Positions 32,550 to 40,956 of a stretch of DNA of 40,956 bases are shown in pieces. Within the stretch, counting starts at the first letter, position 1; the number at the start of each line of letters is the position of its first letter. The position numbers were made by a program, and so were the translations under genes. Source of the stretch: Fulvivirga imtechensis AK7 (GTDB lineage Bacteria > Bacteroidota > Bacteroidia > Cytophagales > Cyclobacteriaceae). The notes under the pieces are model-generated. The model ran no database searches and had not been told where the DNA came from. It saw only the letters and a list, made by a program, of their open reading frames with translations. The DNA lies in NCBI RefSeq assembly GCF_000331535.1, contig NZ_AMZN01000053.1, positions 1 to 40,956 on the forward strand, given 5' to 3'.

Positions 32550-33060
32550 TAGTGTCTCTAAGAAAACGCCAATGTCTGCGTTATGCTTGCCCCAAAATGC
32601 TTTGTGATCATTACACTAGTACCCAGTGCGATTCGCTTTTTGCGACTTCACAAGACTTGCCCCTCAGTCAAGCGATCCCTTTAGTAAATCTTCCATGCTC
32701 TTTAGATAAGAATGTTATCCCGAGACAAACGACAACTTTTAATTGATTTTGAGGATAATGACATTATGCATCATTAACCACAGAGGAGGAACAGAATCAC
32801 AGACCACCACGTCATCCTGGAATTTTCGTAGAGCAACGGAGAAAATATTCAGGATCCCCTGATCCGTTGGCAGAGGCTGAAGTTCAGTCACAACCAGTAG
32901 CGAGGAGATCCCGGATCTTCACTGTGTTACGTCCGGGATGACGGTAGTGGAGAATTGAATAATTATCTGACTATCAGTATGTAATTTAGCCATTTGCTCA
33001 CAGCCTTGGCTTTTTTGTTATCCCGAAAGCTTCTTAAAATTTTCTTTCAGACACCAATTA
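32550..33060 (+). repeat. Dispersed repeat family I, copy F, probably split
   Basis: The left half (32550 to about 32662) starts TAGTGTCTCTAAGAAAACGCC and matches copies B and E. A right-end remnant TTCTTAAA...TTTTCTTTCAGACACCAATTA is at about 33030-33060. The intervening roughly 370 bases include a family IV element (32810-32943). A split by insertion is inferred. The right end reaches the cspA-like stop codon. Confidence 0.6.
32810..32943. repeat. Family IV repeat (GTCATCCTGG ... CCGGGATGACG)
   Basis: 134 bases bounded by inverted ends CGTCATCCTGGA and TCCGGGATGACG. Inside are ATTCAGGATCCCCTGATCCG and GAGATCCCGGATCTTC. Similar GTCATYCTGA/GGATC pieces are found at 18857 and 40899 in this window. 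No coding capacity. Confidence 0.7.
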
Positions 33061-33252
33061 GTCTACTACTTCAACATTCACAGCATTCAGCCCTTTACGA
33101 CCCTGCTCCACATTGTATGTTACACTGTCGTTTTCATTGATTTCGTGGATAAGACCACTTTCATGTACAAAAATATCTTCCTGTGAATCGTCTTGTACTA
33201 TAAAACCGAAGCCCTTTGTTCTGTTAAAGAATTTTACTGTTCCTTTTTTCAT
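33058..33252 (-). CDS. cspA: Cold shock protein, CspA family
   Basis: 64-residue single cold-shock (OB-fold) domain with RNP1 KGFGFIV (about 14-20) and RNP2 DIFVHES (about 27-33). Single-stranded nucleic-acid chaperone that melts RNA structures at low temperature. It is the last gene of a minus-strand operon of DEAD-box helicase, basic protein and Csp (gaps 11 and 15 bases). A run of the repeat element reaches its stop codon. Confidence 0.95.
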   Translation of the reverse strand: MKKGTVKFFNRTKGFGFIVQDDSQEDIFVHESGLIHEINENDSVTYNVEQGRKGLNAVNVEVVD

Positions 33253-33267
33253 TTTTATTATAATTGA

Positions 33268-33504
33268 TTATCTGTACTTATTTTTGTTGTGTTTATCGCC
33301 ATCTTTATCTTCTTCGACTTTCTTTTCATCCGGAGGTGTGGAGGTGATGTTCCCATATTCGTCTACATAGGCTATCATTTGATCCAGATCACCACCTGTA
33401 GAGTTTTCCTTTCTTTCTTGCTTCTTTTGAAGCTTTTCTTCCTTCTTCTTTTGTTTCTTTTTTTCTCTCTGTTGCTTAATGAAGCTGTTTTGAGATCGTG
33501 CCAT
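33268..33504 (-). CDS. Small basic protein of the cold-shock operon
   Basis: 78 residues: a Lys/Glu/Gln-rich N-terminal coiled helix (MARSQNSFIKQQREKKKQKK...) and a conserved centre DLDQMIAYVDEYGNITSTPPDE, then an acidic/basic tail. Similar proteins accompany csp genes in many Bacteroidetes and are often simply labelled cold-shock protein, though they have no CSD. It sits between the DEAD-box helicase and cspA with short gaps. A role in RNA handling is inferred from neighbours. Confidence 0.8.
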   Translation of the reverse strand: MARSQNSFIKQQREKKKQKKKEEKLQKKQERKENSTGGDLDQMIAYVDEYGNITSTPPDEKKVEEDKDGDKHNKNKYR

Positions 33505-33515
33505 ATGATATGCTT

Positions 33516-34712
33516 TTAGTTAATAAATGTGACTGCCTTCCCTGCTTTGCCTGCTCTGCCAGTGCGACCTATCCTGTGGATATAGTCATCATACGTTTTA
33601 GGTATTTCGTAATTGATAACCATTGAAACATCTGTTACATCGATGCCTCTTGCCATCACATCAGTGGCTACCAGTACAGTGATTTTCCCGTCTTTAAATC
33701 GCTTTAACGCTTTTTCCCGCGCTTGCTGGCTCTTGTTCCCGTGTATTTCATCAGCGCGTATGCCTGCTGTGTTCAATTGTTTCGATAGTTTATTGGCCCT
33801 CCTCTTGGTTTCGCAGAAAAGAATTACACGGCTGTCGTGGATATTTTCATTGGACAGTATCCTGACCAGGGAATCAAATTTATTTTCTCCCTCAGATACA
33901 CTGACTACGTCCTGATGAATATTGCTGGATGATTTGAGCGCTGTTGTTGCTTTTACCCTGACTGAAGTGGGCACAATTTTATTAATTATACCTTCCTGGG
34001 CCGCGGGCATAGTAGCTGAAAATAACAGCGTTTGTTTCCGGGCTGTCATCTGACTAATGATCCTCTCAATATCTCTGATAAATCCCATGTCCAGCATTCT
34101 ATCGAATTCGTCCAGAACCAGGAGTGGAAAATTTTTAAAAGGAAGTTTTCCACGCTGCGCCATATCCATTATCCTGCCAGGCGTACCAATGATGATATGT
34201 GACGGTCTGGCAAGCGCGGCCAGCGACTTGTTCATATTTGTTCCCCCGATAAGTGTTGTTGAGAACAAACGTGCTCCTATGGTCAGTTTTTTGAATTCAT
34301 CTTCAATCTGCAGGGCCAGTTCACGAGTGGGTGTAATGATCAAGGTGTCGAAATGTGCCGGATTAGCCAGCAGCCTATTGATGATAGGTACCAAAAAGGC
34401 GCCTGTCTTACCAGTGCCGGTTCCTGCCACCCCAACCACATTTTTTCCGCTAAGAATATGGTTAATACTTTTATCCTGTATCTCGGTGGGGCTGCTATAG
34501 CCACGCTCTTTGATCCTTCTGATCAGTTCGGCATTTAAGGGAAAATCTTCAAAATTATTTTCAATTTGATAGGGCTCTTGCCGCTCATTTATGACAGTTC
34601 TGTTGATGAATTTATTAATATCTATGTTTGTTCCCTTGCTTTTTTTATTGTCAGATCGGGTACGATTAAATTTCGAGGCGGGTCTTGTGGGCCTCTTCTT
34701 AGTTTTATACAT
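33516..34712 (-). CDS. DEAD-box RNA helicase
   Basis: 398 residues from ATG 34712 (MYKTKKRPTRP...); an in-frame start at 34766 is rejected. Basic N-terminal extension (about 1-45), then Q motif (FEDFPLNAELIRRIKERGYSSPTEIQ), motif I AGTGTGKT, Ia PTRELALQ, II DEFD (instead of DEAD), III SAT, IV LFCET, V ARGID and VI HRIGRTGRAG. There is no C-terminal extension after motif VI. Cold-shock-type helicase with neighbours cspA and the basic protein. DEFD in motif II is seen in part of the family and should be active. Confidence 0.95.
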   Translation of the reverse strand: MYKTKKRPTRPASKFNRTRSDNKKSKGTNIDINKFINRTVINERQEPYQIENNFEDFPLNAELIRRIKERGYSSPTEIQDKSINHILSGKNVVGVAGTGTGKTGAFLVPIINRLLANPAHFDTLIITPTRELALQIEDEFKKLTIGARLFSTTLIGGTNMNKSLAALARPSHIIIGTPGRIMDMAQRGKLPFKNFPLLVLDEFDRMLDMGFIRDIERIISQMTARKQTLLFSATMPAAQEGIINKIVPTSVRVKATTALKSSSNIHQDVVSVSEGENKFDSLVRILSNENIHDSRVILFCETKRRANKLSKQLNTAGIRADEIHGNKSQQAREKALKRFKDGKITVLVATDVMARGIDVTDVSMVINYEIPKTYDDYIHRIGRTGRAGKAGKAVTFIN

Positions 34713-35040
34713 TTTTATAATTTTAAGTACATTAAAAAGATGCTTCACCACTCCTGTGGAGAGCATTGCTGTGAACGGAAATATAGCCTGAGCCTACTTT
34801 AGGATCACATAGTTGCTATCAGCCAATACCAAAAAGAATGATTTTTCGGAATATACTGATCTGCTTGAAAAATTTCGGTTTCGATATTTTTAGAAAAGAA
34901 CCGACTTTGGTCAAAGTCGAAGGATTTTAAAGAAAAGAATCTTTTGAGAAATTTTCTGAAAGAGATTGCCTCTACTTTGATAAAGTACAAAGGTAGCATG
35001 AATAAAGTTAGGAACCTAATGGAATGTCTTATATTAAGAC
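34713..35040. other. Leader region of the helicase operon with hairpin
   Basis: A 328-base stretch without a convincing gene. A perfect 8-base hairpin (CGACTTTG / CAAAGTCG, 34902-34919, two-base loop) is followed on the minus strand by GTTCTTTTCT, so it could act as a terminator or as a folded part of a long 5' leader of the cold-shock operon. A 64-residue minus-strand frame here (34805-34999) is not like any known protein. Long structured leaders are typical of cold-shock genes. Confidence 0.4.
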
Positions 35041-35601
35041 TTATTGTTTCAGTGGCAGGCGTAGGAGTACCATTACTTCGTCAGGGTGTTGGCGATACCT
35101 GGCATCAGCCTCTTCGGTGCCTAAAACTTTAAACCGGTCTATGATCACGCCATTTCTGATGATGCTTAAAAAGATTGAACCGTGCTTTTGTGTGGCCTTC
35201 AACTCTGTTACCGAAAGGTAATAGGAACGCTGTACCTCTTCCTGACAAGTTTGCAAATCCGACCACAGAAATTCCGTGTCACCTACAAGCCGCCATTCCA
35301 CAAATTGACAACAGGCCCACACCGGATAGTAATTTTTAGATATGCGTTGCATTCTCACCGTATCAGCATCATAGAATTGGTTGTCTTCATTGCAGCTAAT
35401 GTAGATATACTTATCTTCTCTGTAGGTGAGGTAGTTTCTGATAAATTTCTTCAAGATGGGGCCATCTTCCATGGTCTTTGCTTCCATTTCAATAGAATGC
35501 ATGCTTTCATTGGCATGATGTAATTCTGCCAAAGCGGGCCGCGTTTGTCCGGGAGCTTGTTGTGTCAAAAGTAGCAATATCCAAAAAAGGACCTTCTGCA
35601 T
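35041..35601 (-). CDS. Secreted hypothetical protein
   Basis: 186 residues from ATG 35601. The frame opens further upstream into repeat copy G, but that extension is repeat-derived and the ATG gives a clean signal peptide (MQKVLFWILLLLTQQAPGQ). The mature protein has no membrane helix and two Cys pairs (ACC, TC). I do not recognise a family. Its leader is repeat copy G, ending 9 bases from the start codon, so transcription passes through or starts in the repeat. Confidence 0.7.
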   Translation of the reverse strand: MQKVLFWILLLLTQQAPGQTRPALAELHHANESMHSIEMEAKTMEDGPILKKFIRNYLTYREDKYIYISCNEDNQFYDADTVRMQRISKNYYPVWACCQFVEWRLVGDTEFLWSDLQTCQEEVQRSYYLSVTELKATQKHGSIFLSIIRNGVIIDRFKVLGTEEADARYRQHPDEVMVLLRLPLKQ

Positions 35602-35610
35602 AGTGATAAT

Positions 35611-35753
35611 TAGTACTTGTACGAAAACTCTAAGTGGCTTTAAGAAAACATTAAGAATCAAGGCTTATGAAGTGCCAAAAAGCGCAGTTGGGGGTACGTG
35701 AGCATTTTTGGGACGAGCATAAAGCAGACATTAACGTTTTCTTAGAGACACTA
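35611..35753 (-). repeat. Dispersed repeat family I, copy G
   Basis: 143 bases, minus orientation: left end TAGTACTTGTACGAAAACTCTAAGTGGCTTTAAGAAAAC, right end TTTTCTTAGAGACACTA. Internal GTGCCAAAAAGCGCAGTTGGGGGTACGTGAGCATTTTTGGG. It is the leader of the secreted hypothetical gene at 35601. Confidence 0.9.
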
Positions 35754-36019
35754 ATTATGTTCACTATATCCTATGCCAATGGTTTGCCAAACGGAAAAAA
35801 CGTATATTTTTGAATTTCCGGGTATTATTACCGGTAATTAGTGAGGCCTAAATTCCCCTTGATGTAGTTATGCCTTCGAGTTATAAACACTAATTTTTTT
35901 CACAAAAGGAGGCTGCCTCAACAGGTTTCGTCATCTGTACTTGTTTCATAATCCTTTTCTATTTCTGTGCTTGACGATTATTCCAAAGCGAAGCCTGGAA
36001 TAGCGAACATTCTATAAGA

Positions 36020-36079
36020 CAGCATGTGACAAAAAGAACAAAGCTTGGTATGGCTAAAGTACACTTAACTCAACACTGG
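36020..36079. repeat. Dispersed repeat family III, half copy
   Basis: 60 bases matching the inverse of the left arm of the 25558 element: CAGCATGTGACAAAAAGAAC, AAGCTTGGTATGGCTAAAGT, ACACTTAACTCAACACTGG. The other arm was not found upstream, so the copy is broken. It overlaps repeat copy H by 3 bases at its right end. The region 35754-36019 before it shows no gene. Confidence 0.75.
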
Positions 36080-36224
36080 TGTCTATAAGAAAACTCTAAG
36101 TGGATTTAAGAAAACGTTCCCGCTAAAGAGCTGGATGAAGTGCCAAAAATGCTCACGAACTGAGATATGAGAGCATTTTTGGGACAAGCATAACGCAGAC
36201 ATTGGTGTTTTCTTAGGGACACTA
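36077..36224 (-). repeat. Dispersed repeat family I, copy H
   Basis: 148 bases, minus orientation: left end TGGTGTCTATAAGAAAACTCTAAGTGG, right end TTTTCTTAGGGACACTA, with CCAAAAATGCTCACGAACTGAG and GAGCATTTTTGGGAC inside. The right end lies one base from the metalloprotease stop codon, so the gene reads directly into it. Confidence 0.9.
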
Positions 36225-36225
36225 T

Positions 36226-38805
36226 CTATCCCTCATATTCTTTCAAAGCATTGTCAATTAAAGTTCTCAAGTGTGCTTTATGTGCTTTTGATGCTATGTT
36301 TCCCGTTGATGAACCTGCTTTTATTTTGATAGCGTTAAGGTTATAAAGGGCCATAGATTTAGCTATATTGCTATACTTGCCTACTCTGTCTTTATTTAAT
36401 ATGTCTATCAGCATTTTGGTATACTCCAGTTGCAGGTTTTGCCGGAATGAATTTATCGCAGCAGAAGATATATCCGCATCAAATATCGCCTGATTCAGAT
36501 CGGTCATGAATTCTACCAGATCATAATCGTTACCGTAAAGTTCAGTGTCAGTCAGGCGCTGCAGTGTATTTTCGTGTAGCAAATGCTGAAGTATGGATCG
36601 TTGTGCAGACAGTACAGTTTCATGTATCTTTGGATCTTCAGTATCTCTGGAAAAGTTGAACCCTCTTCGCTGCATTGCCAGATGGCTAAACAGATCAGAA
36701 GGTATGTCAAAAGCAGCAGGACTAAATATGTTCTCGCTCAGCAATTGCATCGCTCTTTTTTGGTCTTGATAAGCCACAGGTGTAAATGGCTGTTTTGCGC
36801 CATCCTGCCCCACCACTGAACGGTCTACATAAATTCCTCCGATAAACCGTGATGCAACCCGCCCGGCCTGCGCATACTGTGCGTGCAGAATGTAAAACGC
36901 TTGCCTTAGCTCCTGGTAGCTCTGACCTTTTTTAGAATACTGTCCTTTTATCTGCCCCATCATATGCTTCACGAGTTCCATTCTGTCTGCTGAATATGAC
37001 AACTGGTCGTTAGACTGGTCACCGATCATCACTCGAGGGTCAACACCACGGTCGGAGGATCGCATATCATCAGCATCGTTTCCAAATAGCAACTGAGGCT
37101 CGGTAGACCTGGCAAGGATCTCATCTAATTCCGAAGCATTTTTTACCACCTTATATCCGAATTCGATCGCCCACTCATCGTAAGGGCCAATGGTTGGAGA
37201 AAAGTACTGTCCCTGCTGGCTCCTGTCTTTTGTTGCATTAATGGCCAAATAATCCATTACGGAGCCTGAAAGCGCCTTTCCCTTAATAAAATCTTTGTCG
37301 TTGAGTTGAGTGGGTGTATATAGCTGGCTTGCTTTCATATTATGGTTCAGGCCCAGTGTGTGACCGACCTCGTGCATGATCAGCTCCATCATGGCTTCTT
37401 TCTTCATACCCTCCAGTTCCAGGGCATTAGCTCCTTCTGCCAGCATTACAGCCTGACCGAAAAGGCTATTTTCGAGCATCATATTGCCATAAAAACAGTG
37501 TTTCGAAGCATCATCAACACCCCATTCAGGCATGTGGTGCTCGGCAGTGGGATTAAGATCGAAAAGATTGGAATATGCTACCCTGTTGGTATGGAAGATG
37601 AATTCAAGCATAATATCAGCACCCATGATCTGGCCTGTTTTAGGGTTGACAAAGCTTGGACCATAGCCCCCAAAAGCAGGCTGGGGAGAAGAAGTCCATC
37701 TGAGCACGTTATAACGAATATCCCCGGCATCCCAGTCGGCATCGTCAGGCTGCACCTTAACCTCGATTGCATTTTTAAAACCGGCCTTCTCAAAGGCTTT
37801 ATTCCACTGCAATACAGCTTTTTTTACGGTCTCTCTGAATTCCAGGGGAGTAGTGTTTTCAATCCACCAGGTAATAGGAGTTACGGGTTCTGAAAGCACA
37901 GCTTCCGGCTCCTTCTTTTTTAAATGCCAGCGCTCGATCATATCCCGGTAAGGTGTGGGGCTTACAGATGTCATATCGTCCACCTGCGTAGTGAAATAGC
38001 CCACCCGAGGATCGTCAAATCGGGGTGTGAAATCATTTTCGGGCATTGCGATAAGGCTGTGGTAAACTTTTATGCTCACATTTCGCCCGTCAGCGATAGC
38101 ATTGGAGCCACTATTGAGTACGGAAGAGCTGCTGTATACGTATTCAACAAGAAAATCAGCATTTTCAGGGTAGTTCCTTATGGCTCTGACTTTGGTTTTT
38201 TCATTATCCAGTTGCCCCAGGGTGAATGAGTTGAGCGGCAAACCGAAAAACTTTGGCGGCTTAACTTGTTCGAATGTCTCTTTTAAGAACAGGTTATCGG
38301 CTTTGATCAGGTAACGGGAGTTGGTGCTGGCTTCTATTTTTTCAGTGGCCATAATTCCCTTACTAGTATTGGCTTCTGCTGATCTGCTTAAGGGGTTTTC
38401 TTCATCAAAATAGAAGGAGTTATTCTGAGTTATAAAATCCAGTTTGTCGTAGTACTTTTCTATTTTAAAAACCTTTGAGCCCCGATAAGCTCCCCGGAAG
38501 GCGTAGGCTTCTCTAACACCATCGGCAATCTGACTGAAATAAATGTATTCCTTATTCAATTGGTTTTCTCTGACCTCCATATATAATGAGCCCGATGTGG
38601 TATCTCTGTAGAAAGTGAAAAGTCCATCTATTTTCTCGCATTTCTTTACCAGATCATTAATGGATTTTTTCTCAGACTTGCGCGTAGTTTGCTCCGGGGC
38701 CTCGTTCCCGGATTTCTTTTTCTTTTGAGCTTCAACAGGGGCCGTTATTAAAAGCAGGTAAAACGCCATAAAGACCCACTTAATTTTTAAGGAGGAAGAT
38801 AACAT
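36226..38805 (-). CDS. Secreted zinc metalloprotease, DUF5117/DUF4953 type
   Basis: 859 residues with signal peptide (about 1-26). The zinc motif is HEVGHTLGLNH (His478, Glu479, His482, His488), extended metzincin-like HExxHxxGxxH. N-terminal DUF5117-like region (about 60-290), a catalytic core (about 300-560), and C-terminal DUF4953-like region. Motif SVMDYLA about 40 residues after the zinc site is the expected Met-turn. These proteins are abundant, poorly characterised in Bacteroidetes, and exported. Its single promoter is likely in 38806-39259, shared with divergent gapN. Confidence 0.9.
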   Translation of the reverse strand: MLSSSLKIKWVFMAFYLLLITAPVEAQKKKKSGNEAPEQTTRKSEKKSINDLVKKCEKIDGLFTFYRDTTSGSLYMEVRENQLNKEYIYFSQIADGVREAYAFRGAYRGSKVFKIEKYYDKLDFITQNNSFYFDEENPLSRSAEANTSKGIMATEKIEASTNSRYLIKADNLFLKETFEQVKPPKFFGLPLNSFTLGQLDNEKTKVRAIRNYPENADFLVEYVYSSSSVLNSGSNAIADGRNVSIKVYHSLIAMPENDFTPRFDDPRVGYFTTQVDDMTSVSPTPYRDMIERWHLKKKEPEAVLSEPVTPITWWIENTTPLEFRETVKKAVLQWNKAFEKAGFKNAIEVKVQPDDADWDAGDIRYNVLRWTSSPQPAFGGYGPSFVNPKTGQIMGADIMLEFIFHTNRVAYSNLFDLNPTAEHHMPEWGVDDASKHCFYGNMMLENSLFGQAVMLAEGANALELEGMKKEAMMELIMHEVGHTLGLNHNMKASQLYTPTQLNDKDFIKGKALSGSVMDYLAINATKDRSQQGQYFSPTIGPYDEWAIEFGYKVVKNASELDEILARSTEPQLLFGNDADDMRSSDRGVDPRVMIGDQSNDQLSYSADRMELVKHMMGQIKGQYSKKGQSYQELRQAFYILHAQYAQAGRVASRFIGGIYVDRSVVGQDGAKQPFTPVAYQDQKRAMQLLSENIFSPAAFDIPSDLFSHLAMQRRGFNFSRDTEDPKIHETVLSAQRSILQHLLHENTLQRLTDTELYGNDYDLVEFMTDLNQAIFDADISSAAINSFRQNLQLEYTKMLIDILNKDRVGKYSNIAKSMALYNLNAIKIKAGSSTGNIASKAHKAHLRTLIDNALKEYEG

Positions 38806-39259
38806 GATTAAACAAAGTTAAAATTGTAAGTAGATAAAGACTGAAAATAATAAATTTATATATAACTGTGTATTAAAAAACATGCCAGAATTCAAATTTT
38901 ATTTTTTGTAAGACCTGATTTACAATAGGAGCAATATTTTGCTTAAGCCTTAGCGAAGCTGACTCAAAACAAGAGTTGAATTCATCTTCCACTTCGAAAA
39001 CACAAATACCGGATAAAAAGTGTAAAAAACTTTAATTTTATTTTTTGCTATAGCATGACGGTAAGGGCAGTACTGTAAAATGCCCGTGTTAACTTTTTCA
39101 ATCGTTACCGGTGGTGTTGCACTTTTGGTCTTTATTTATTTCAGGTGCGTCAGGAGTACTTGTATTGCATCCCGTAGATTTTAAAATCTAATAGATTATT
39201 CCGAATTTGTGATCTGATAGTAGACCGGGTTCCAATATTTCCAATAAAAAGAATAGCAA
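38806..39259. other. Divergent spacer between metalloprotease and gapN
   Basis: 454 bases without a gene. A/T-rich. It contains a small inverted repeat GGGCA...TGCCC (about 39065-39085). No convincing -33/-7 Bacteroidetes promoter pair could be settled by eye, and no repeat of the families in this window was found. Confidence 0.45.
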
Positions 39260-40858
39260 ATGAACACGACACAAAAGGAAGTGCCCGCACAATTTCAGGT
39301 AGCGCCATTAAGCCAGAATACTTACTTGGTAAATGGGGAACTGAAACCATGGGAGGGTAAAATGACAGAGGTGTATTCTTCCATACATACTGTAAATACA
39401 CAAGGGGAGTATACTCCTACCTTGCTTGGAACTGTCCCTCATATGACCGGGGAAGGAGCGCTGGATGCACTTGATGCCGCATGTACGGCCTATAATAAAG
39501 GACAAGGTGTATGGCCAACAATGAAAGTGGCTGATCGTGTAGCTTGTATGGAGAAATTTGTCGCACAAATGAAAACTCAACGCGATGAGGTGGTGAAGCT
39601 TCTGATGTGGGAAATAGGCAAAAGCCTGCCGGATTCGCAAAAGGAATTTGACAGAACGGTGGATTATATCTACGATACTATTGAGGATTATAAGCAACTC
39701 GACAGGAACAGTGCGAAGTTTCAGAAACATGAAGGTGTTCATGCCCATATTCGCAGAGGCCCTTTGGGTGTGGTGCTTTGCCTTGGCCCTTATAATTATC
39801 CGCTGAACGAAACGTTTGCCTTGTTGATACCCGCACTGATTATGGGAAACACGGCTATTTTTAAGCCGGCCAAACATGGTGTTTTATTAATCACCCCGTT
39901 GCTGGAGGCTTTTAGAAGCAGTTTTCCTGCCGGTGTTGTGAATATTATTTACGGAAGGGGCAGAGAGGTAGCAGCGCCAATTATGAAAACAGGCAAAGTT
40001 GATGTGCTGGCCCTCATCGGTAATAGTAAGTCAGCGATAGCGCTGCAAGATCAACATCCGAATAAGAACAGGCTACGTCTTGTGCTAGGATTGGAAGCTA
40101 AAAATCCGGCTATTGTACTGCCGGATGCCGACCTTGATTTGGCAATTGATGAGTGTATAACAGGCACCCTGTCATTCAATGGCCAGCGATGCACGGCTTT
40201 GAAGATACTATATGTACATGATGATATCATCAGTGAGTTCAACAGGCGATTTGCTGAACGTGTCGATACACTTAAGTTTGGCAATCCATGGGATGAAGGA
40301 GTGAAGCTGACACCACTTCCTGAGCCTGATAAACCTGACTACATACAAGGGCTGATTGATGATGCAGTAGATAAAGGGGCGAAGGTAATCAATGAGAAAG
40401 GCGGACAAATTACTGAAAACTATATATTCCCTGCAGTGCTGTATCCCGTTACCAAAGAGATGAGGGTGTATGAGGAAGAGCAATTCGGCCCTGTGATACC
40501 TATACTGTCGTTTAAAGATATTGAGGAGCCCCTAAATGATATGGCAGAGTCGAACTATGGGCAGCAGGTGAGCCTTTTTGGCCAGGATGTACAAACTATA
40601 GCGCCACTGATCGATACACTGGTCAACCTGGTGTGCAGGGTCAATCTCAACAGCTCCTGCCAGCGTGGTCCGGATGTTTATCCTTTTACCGGCAGAAAGG
40701 ATTCTGCGGTAAGCACATTAAGTGTGCATGATGCGTTACGGTCGTTTTCGATCCGGACATTTGTGGCTTCAAAGGATAATCCTTACAACAATAAGATATT
40801 GCAGGACCTGCTTGATAGCAAGGCCTCGAACTTTGTGAACACGGACTATATTTTGTAG
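39260..40858 (+). CDS. gapN: NADP-dependent glyceraldehyde-3-phosphate dehydrogenase (GapN type)
   Basis: 532-residue aldehyde dehydrogenase-fold enzyme of the GapN group. It oxidises glyceraldehyde-3-phosphate directly to 3-phosphoglycerate with NADP+, bypassing ATP formation and providing NADPH. The catalytic Cys is in [10 protein letters not shown] (Cys311) and the general-base Glu in LGLEAKNPA (Glu279). NADP-binding GPYNYPLN and FKPAKHG segments are in the N-terminal half. The [10 protein letters not shown] motif is near 420. Other ALDHs share the fold; the RCTALK sequence and length favour GapN. It stands alone, divergent to the metalloprotease. Confidence 0.88.
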   Translation: MNTTQKEVPAQFQVAPLSQNTYLVNGELKPWEGKMTEVYSSIHTVNTQGEYTPTLLGTVPHMTGEGALDALDAACTAYNKGQGVWPTMKVADRVACMEKFVAQMKTQRDEVVKLLMWEIGKSLPDSQKEFDRTVDYIYDTIEDYKQLDRNSAKFQKHEGVHAHIRRGPLGVVLCLGPYNYPLNETFALLIPALIMGNTAIFKPAKHGVLLITPLLEAFRSSFPAGVVNIIYGRGREVAAPIMKTGKVDVLALIGNSKSAIALQDQHPNKNRLRLVLGLEAKNPAIVLPDADLDLAIDECITGTLSFNGQRCTALKILYVHDDIISEFNRRFAERVDTLKFGNPWDEGVKLTPLPEPDKPDYIQGLIDDAVDKGAKVINEKGGQITENYIFPAVLYPVTKEMRVYEEEQFGPVIPILSFKDIEEPLNDMAESNYGQQVSLFGQDVQTIAPLIDTLVNLVCRVNLNSSCQRGPDVYPFTGRKDSAVSTLSVHDALRSFSIRTFVASKDNPYNNKILQDLLDSKASNFVNTDYIL

Positions 40859-40915
40859 AGATATTCAGGCTGTCTCAAAAGACCAAGCTCAAAACTGAAA
40901 GTCATTCTGACGGAG

Positions 40916-40942
40916 TCCCGATAATTATAATAATTATCGGGA
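40916..40942. repeat. Perfect palindrome in a truncated dispersed repeat
   Basis: A 12-base perfect stem (TCCCGATAATTA / TAATTATCGGGA) with a 3-base loop, 57 bases after the gapN stop. It sits inside GTCATTCTGACGGAG...GGATCC, a sequence type related to family IV, and runs to the window end. It may serve as gapN terminator, though there is no T-run. Confidence 0.8.
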
Positions 40943-40956
40943 TCCTTGACTTTGGC

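Noticed and set aside
32297-33057. tRNA or other stable RNA gene in the long spacer
   Set aside because: No cloverleaf, GTTCRANNC arm or CCA end could be found here or in the other spacers; the content is explained by repeats.
34805-34999. 64-residue minus-strand frame upstream of the helicase
   Set aside because: No signal of a known family, aromatic/Lys-rich low-complexity, covers the hairpin; more likely part of the leader.
37342-37893. 183-residue plus-strand frame
   Set aside because: Antisense shadow of the metalloprotease zinc-site region.
39308-39877. 189-residue minus-strand frame
   Set aside because: Antisense shadow inside gapN.

Overview
The window looks like chromosomal DNA of an aerobic member of the Bacteroidetes (Bacteroidota), most likely a Cytophagales-type organism. 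Pointers are a TonB-dependent receptor, a hybrid-type TPR histidine kinase, a DUF1573 secreted protein, a DUF5117/DUF4953-type zinc metalloprotease, class I mannose-6-phosphate isomerase, the DEAD-helicase/basic-protein/cold-shock trio, and almost no Shine-Dalgarno sites (one striking exception at 21726). Taxonomy is inferred from gene content only.

Layout. 1-3240: a heptamer repeat array, a Cu/Zn superoxide dismutase lipoprotein, a small minus-strand ORF, a CHAD protein and a membrane-anchored cytochrome c. 3249-8716 (minus): a complete seven-gene Mrp/Mnh Na+/H+ antiporter operon, A to G, with overlapping genes. 8896-13050: an outer-membrane phospholipase A-like protein, an MscS channel, and a DUF202 / SLC13-TrkA_C pair. 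13152-18654: QueE, ManA, a class II glutamine amidotransferase and a large TPR sensor kinase. 19193-25548: a TonB receptor, an orphan 4HB sensor protein, a fatty acid/sterol hydroxylase, TrpS and a DUF1573 protein. 25927-32296 (minus): SulP transporter, a small charged protein, a PRPP-synthetase-like protein with altered active-site motifs, a MotA/ExbB-like membrane protein, a lipoprotein/DUF2231/CDF operon and a helical hypothetical. 33058-40858: the cold-shock operon, a secreted hypothetical, the large metalloprotease and NADP-dependent GapN. Core housekeeping, ion homeostasis (Mrp, MscS, CDF, SulP, SLC13) and envelope functions dominate; no phage, plasmid, defence or transposase gene was seen.

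The unexplained content is in the spacers. (i) At least four places carry tandem arrays with a strict 7-base period but different unit sequences, reminiscent of the heptanucleotide STRR repeats of cyanobacteria. (ii) Eight copies of a roughly 145-170 bp element with inverted ends TAGTGTnTnTAAGAAAAC lie between genes, several within 2-16 bases of a start or stop codon. (iii) Two further families with inverted ends (TTAACGTGAGTTCGATAT and CTrGTGTTrAGTTAAG) and a GTCATCCTG...CGGGATGAC family are present, often abutting or nested in each other. No transposase in the window explains them. Among genes, the PRPP-synthetase-like protein is the best candidate for a non-standard reaction.
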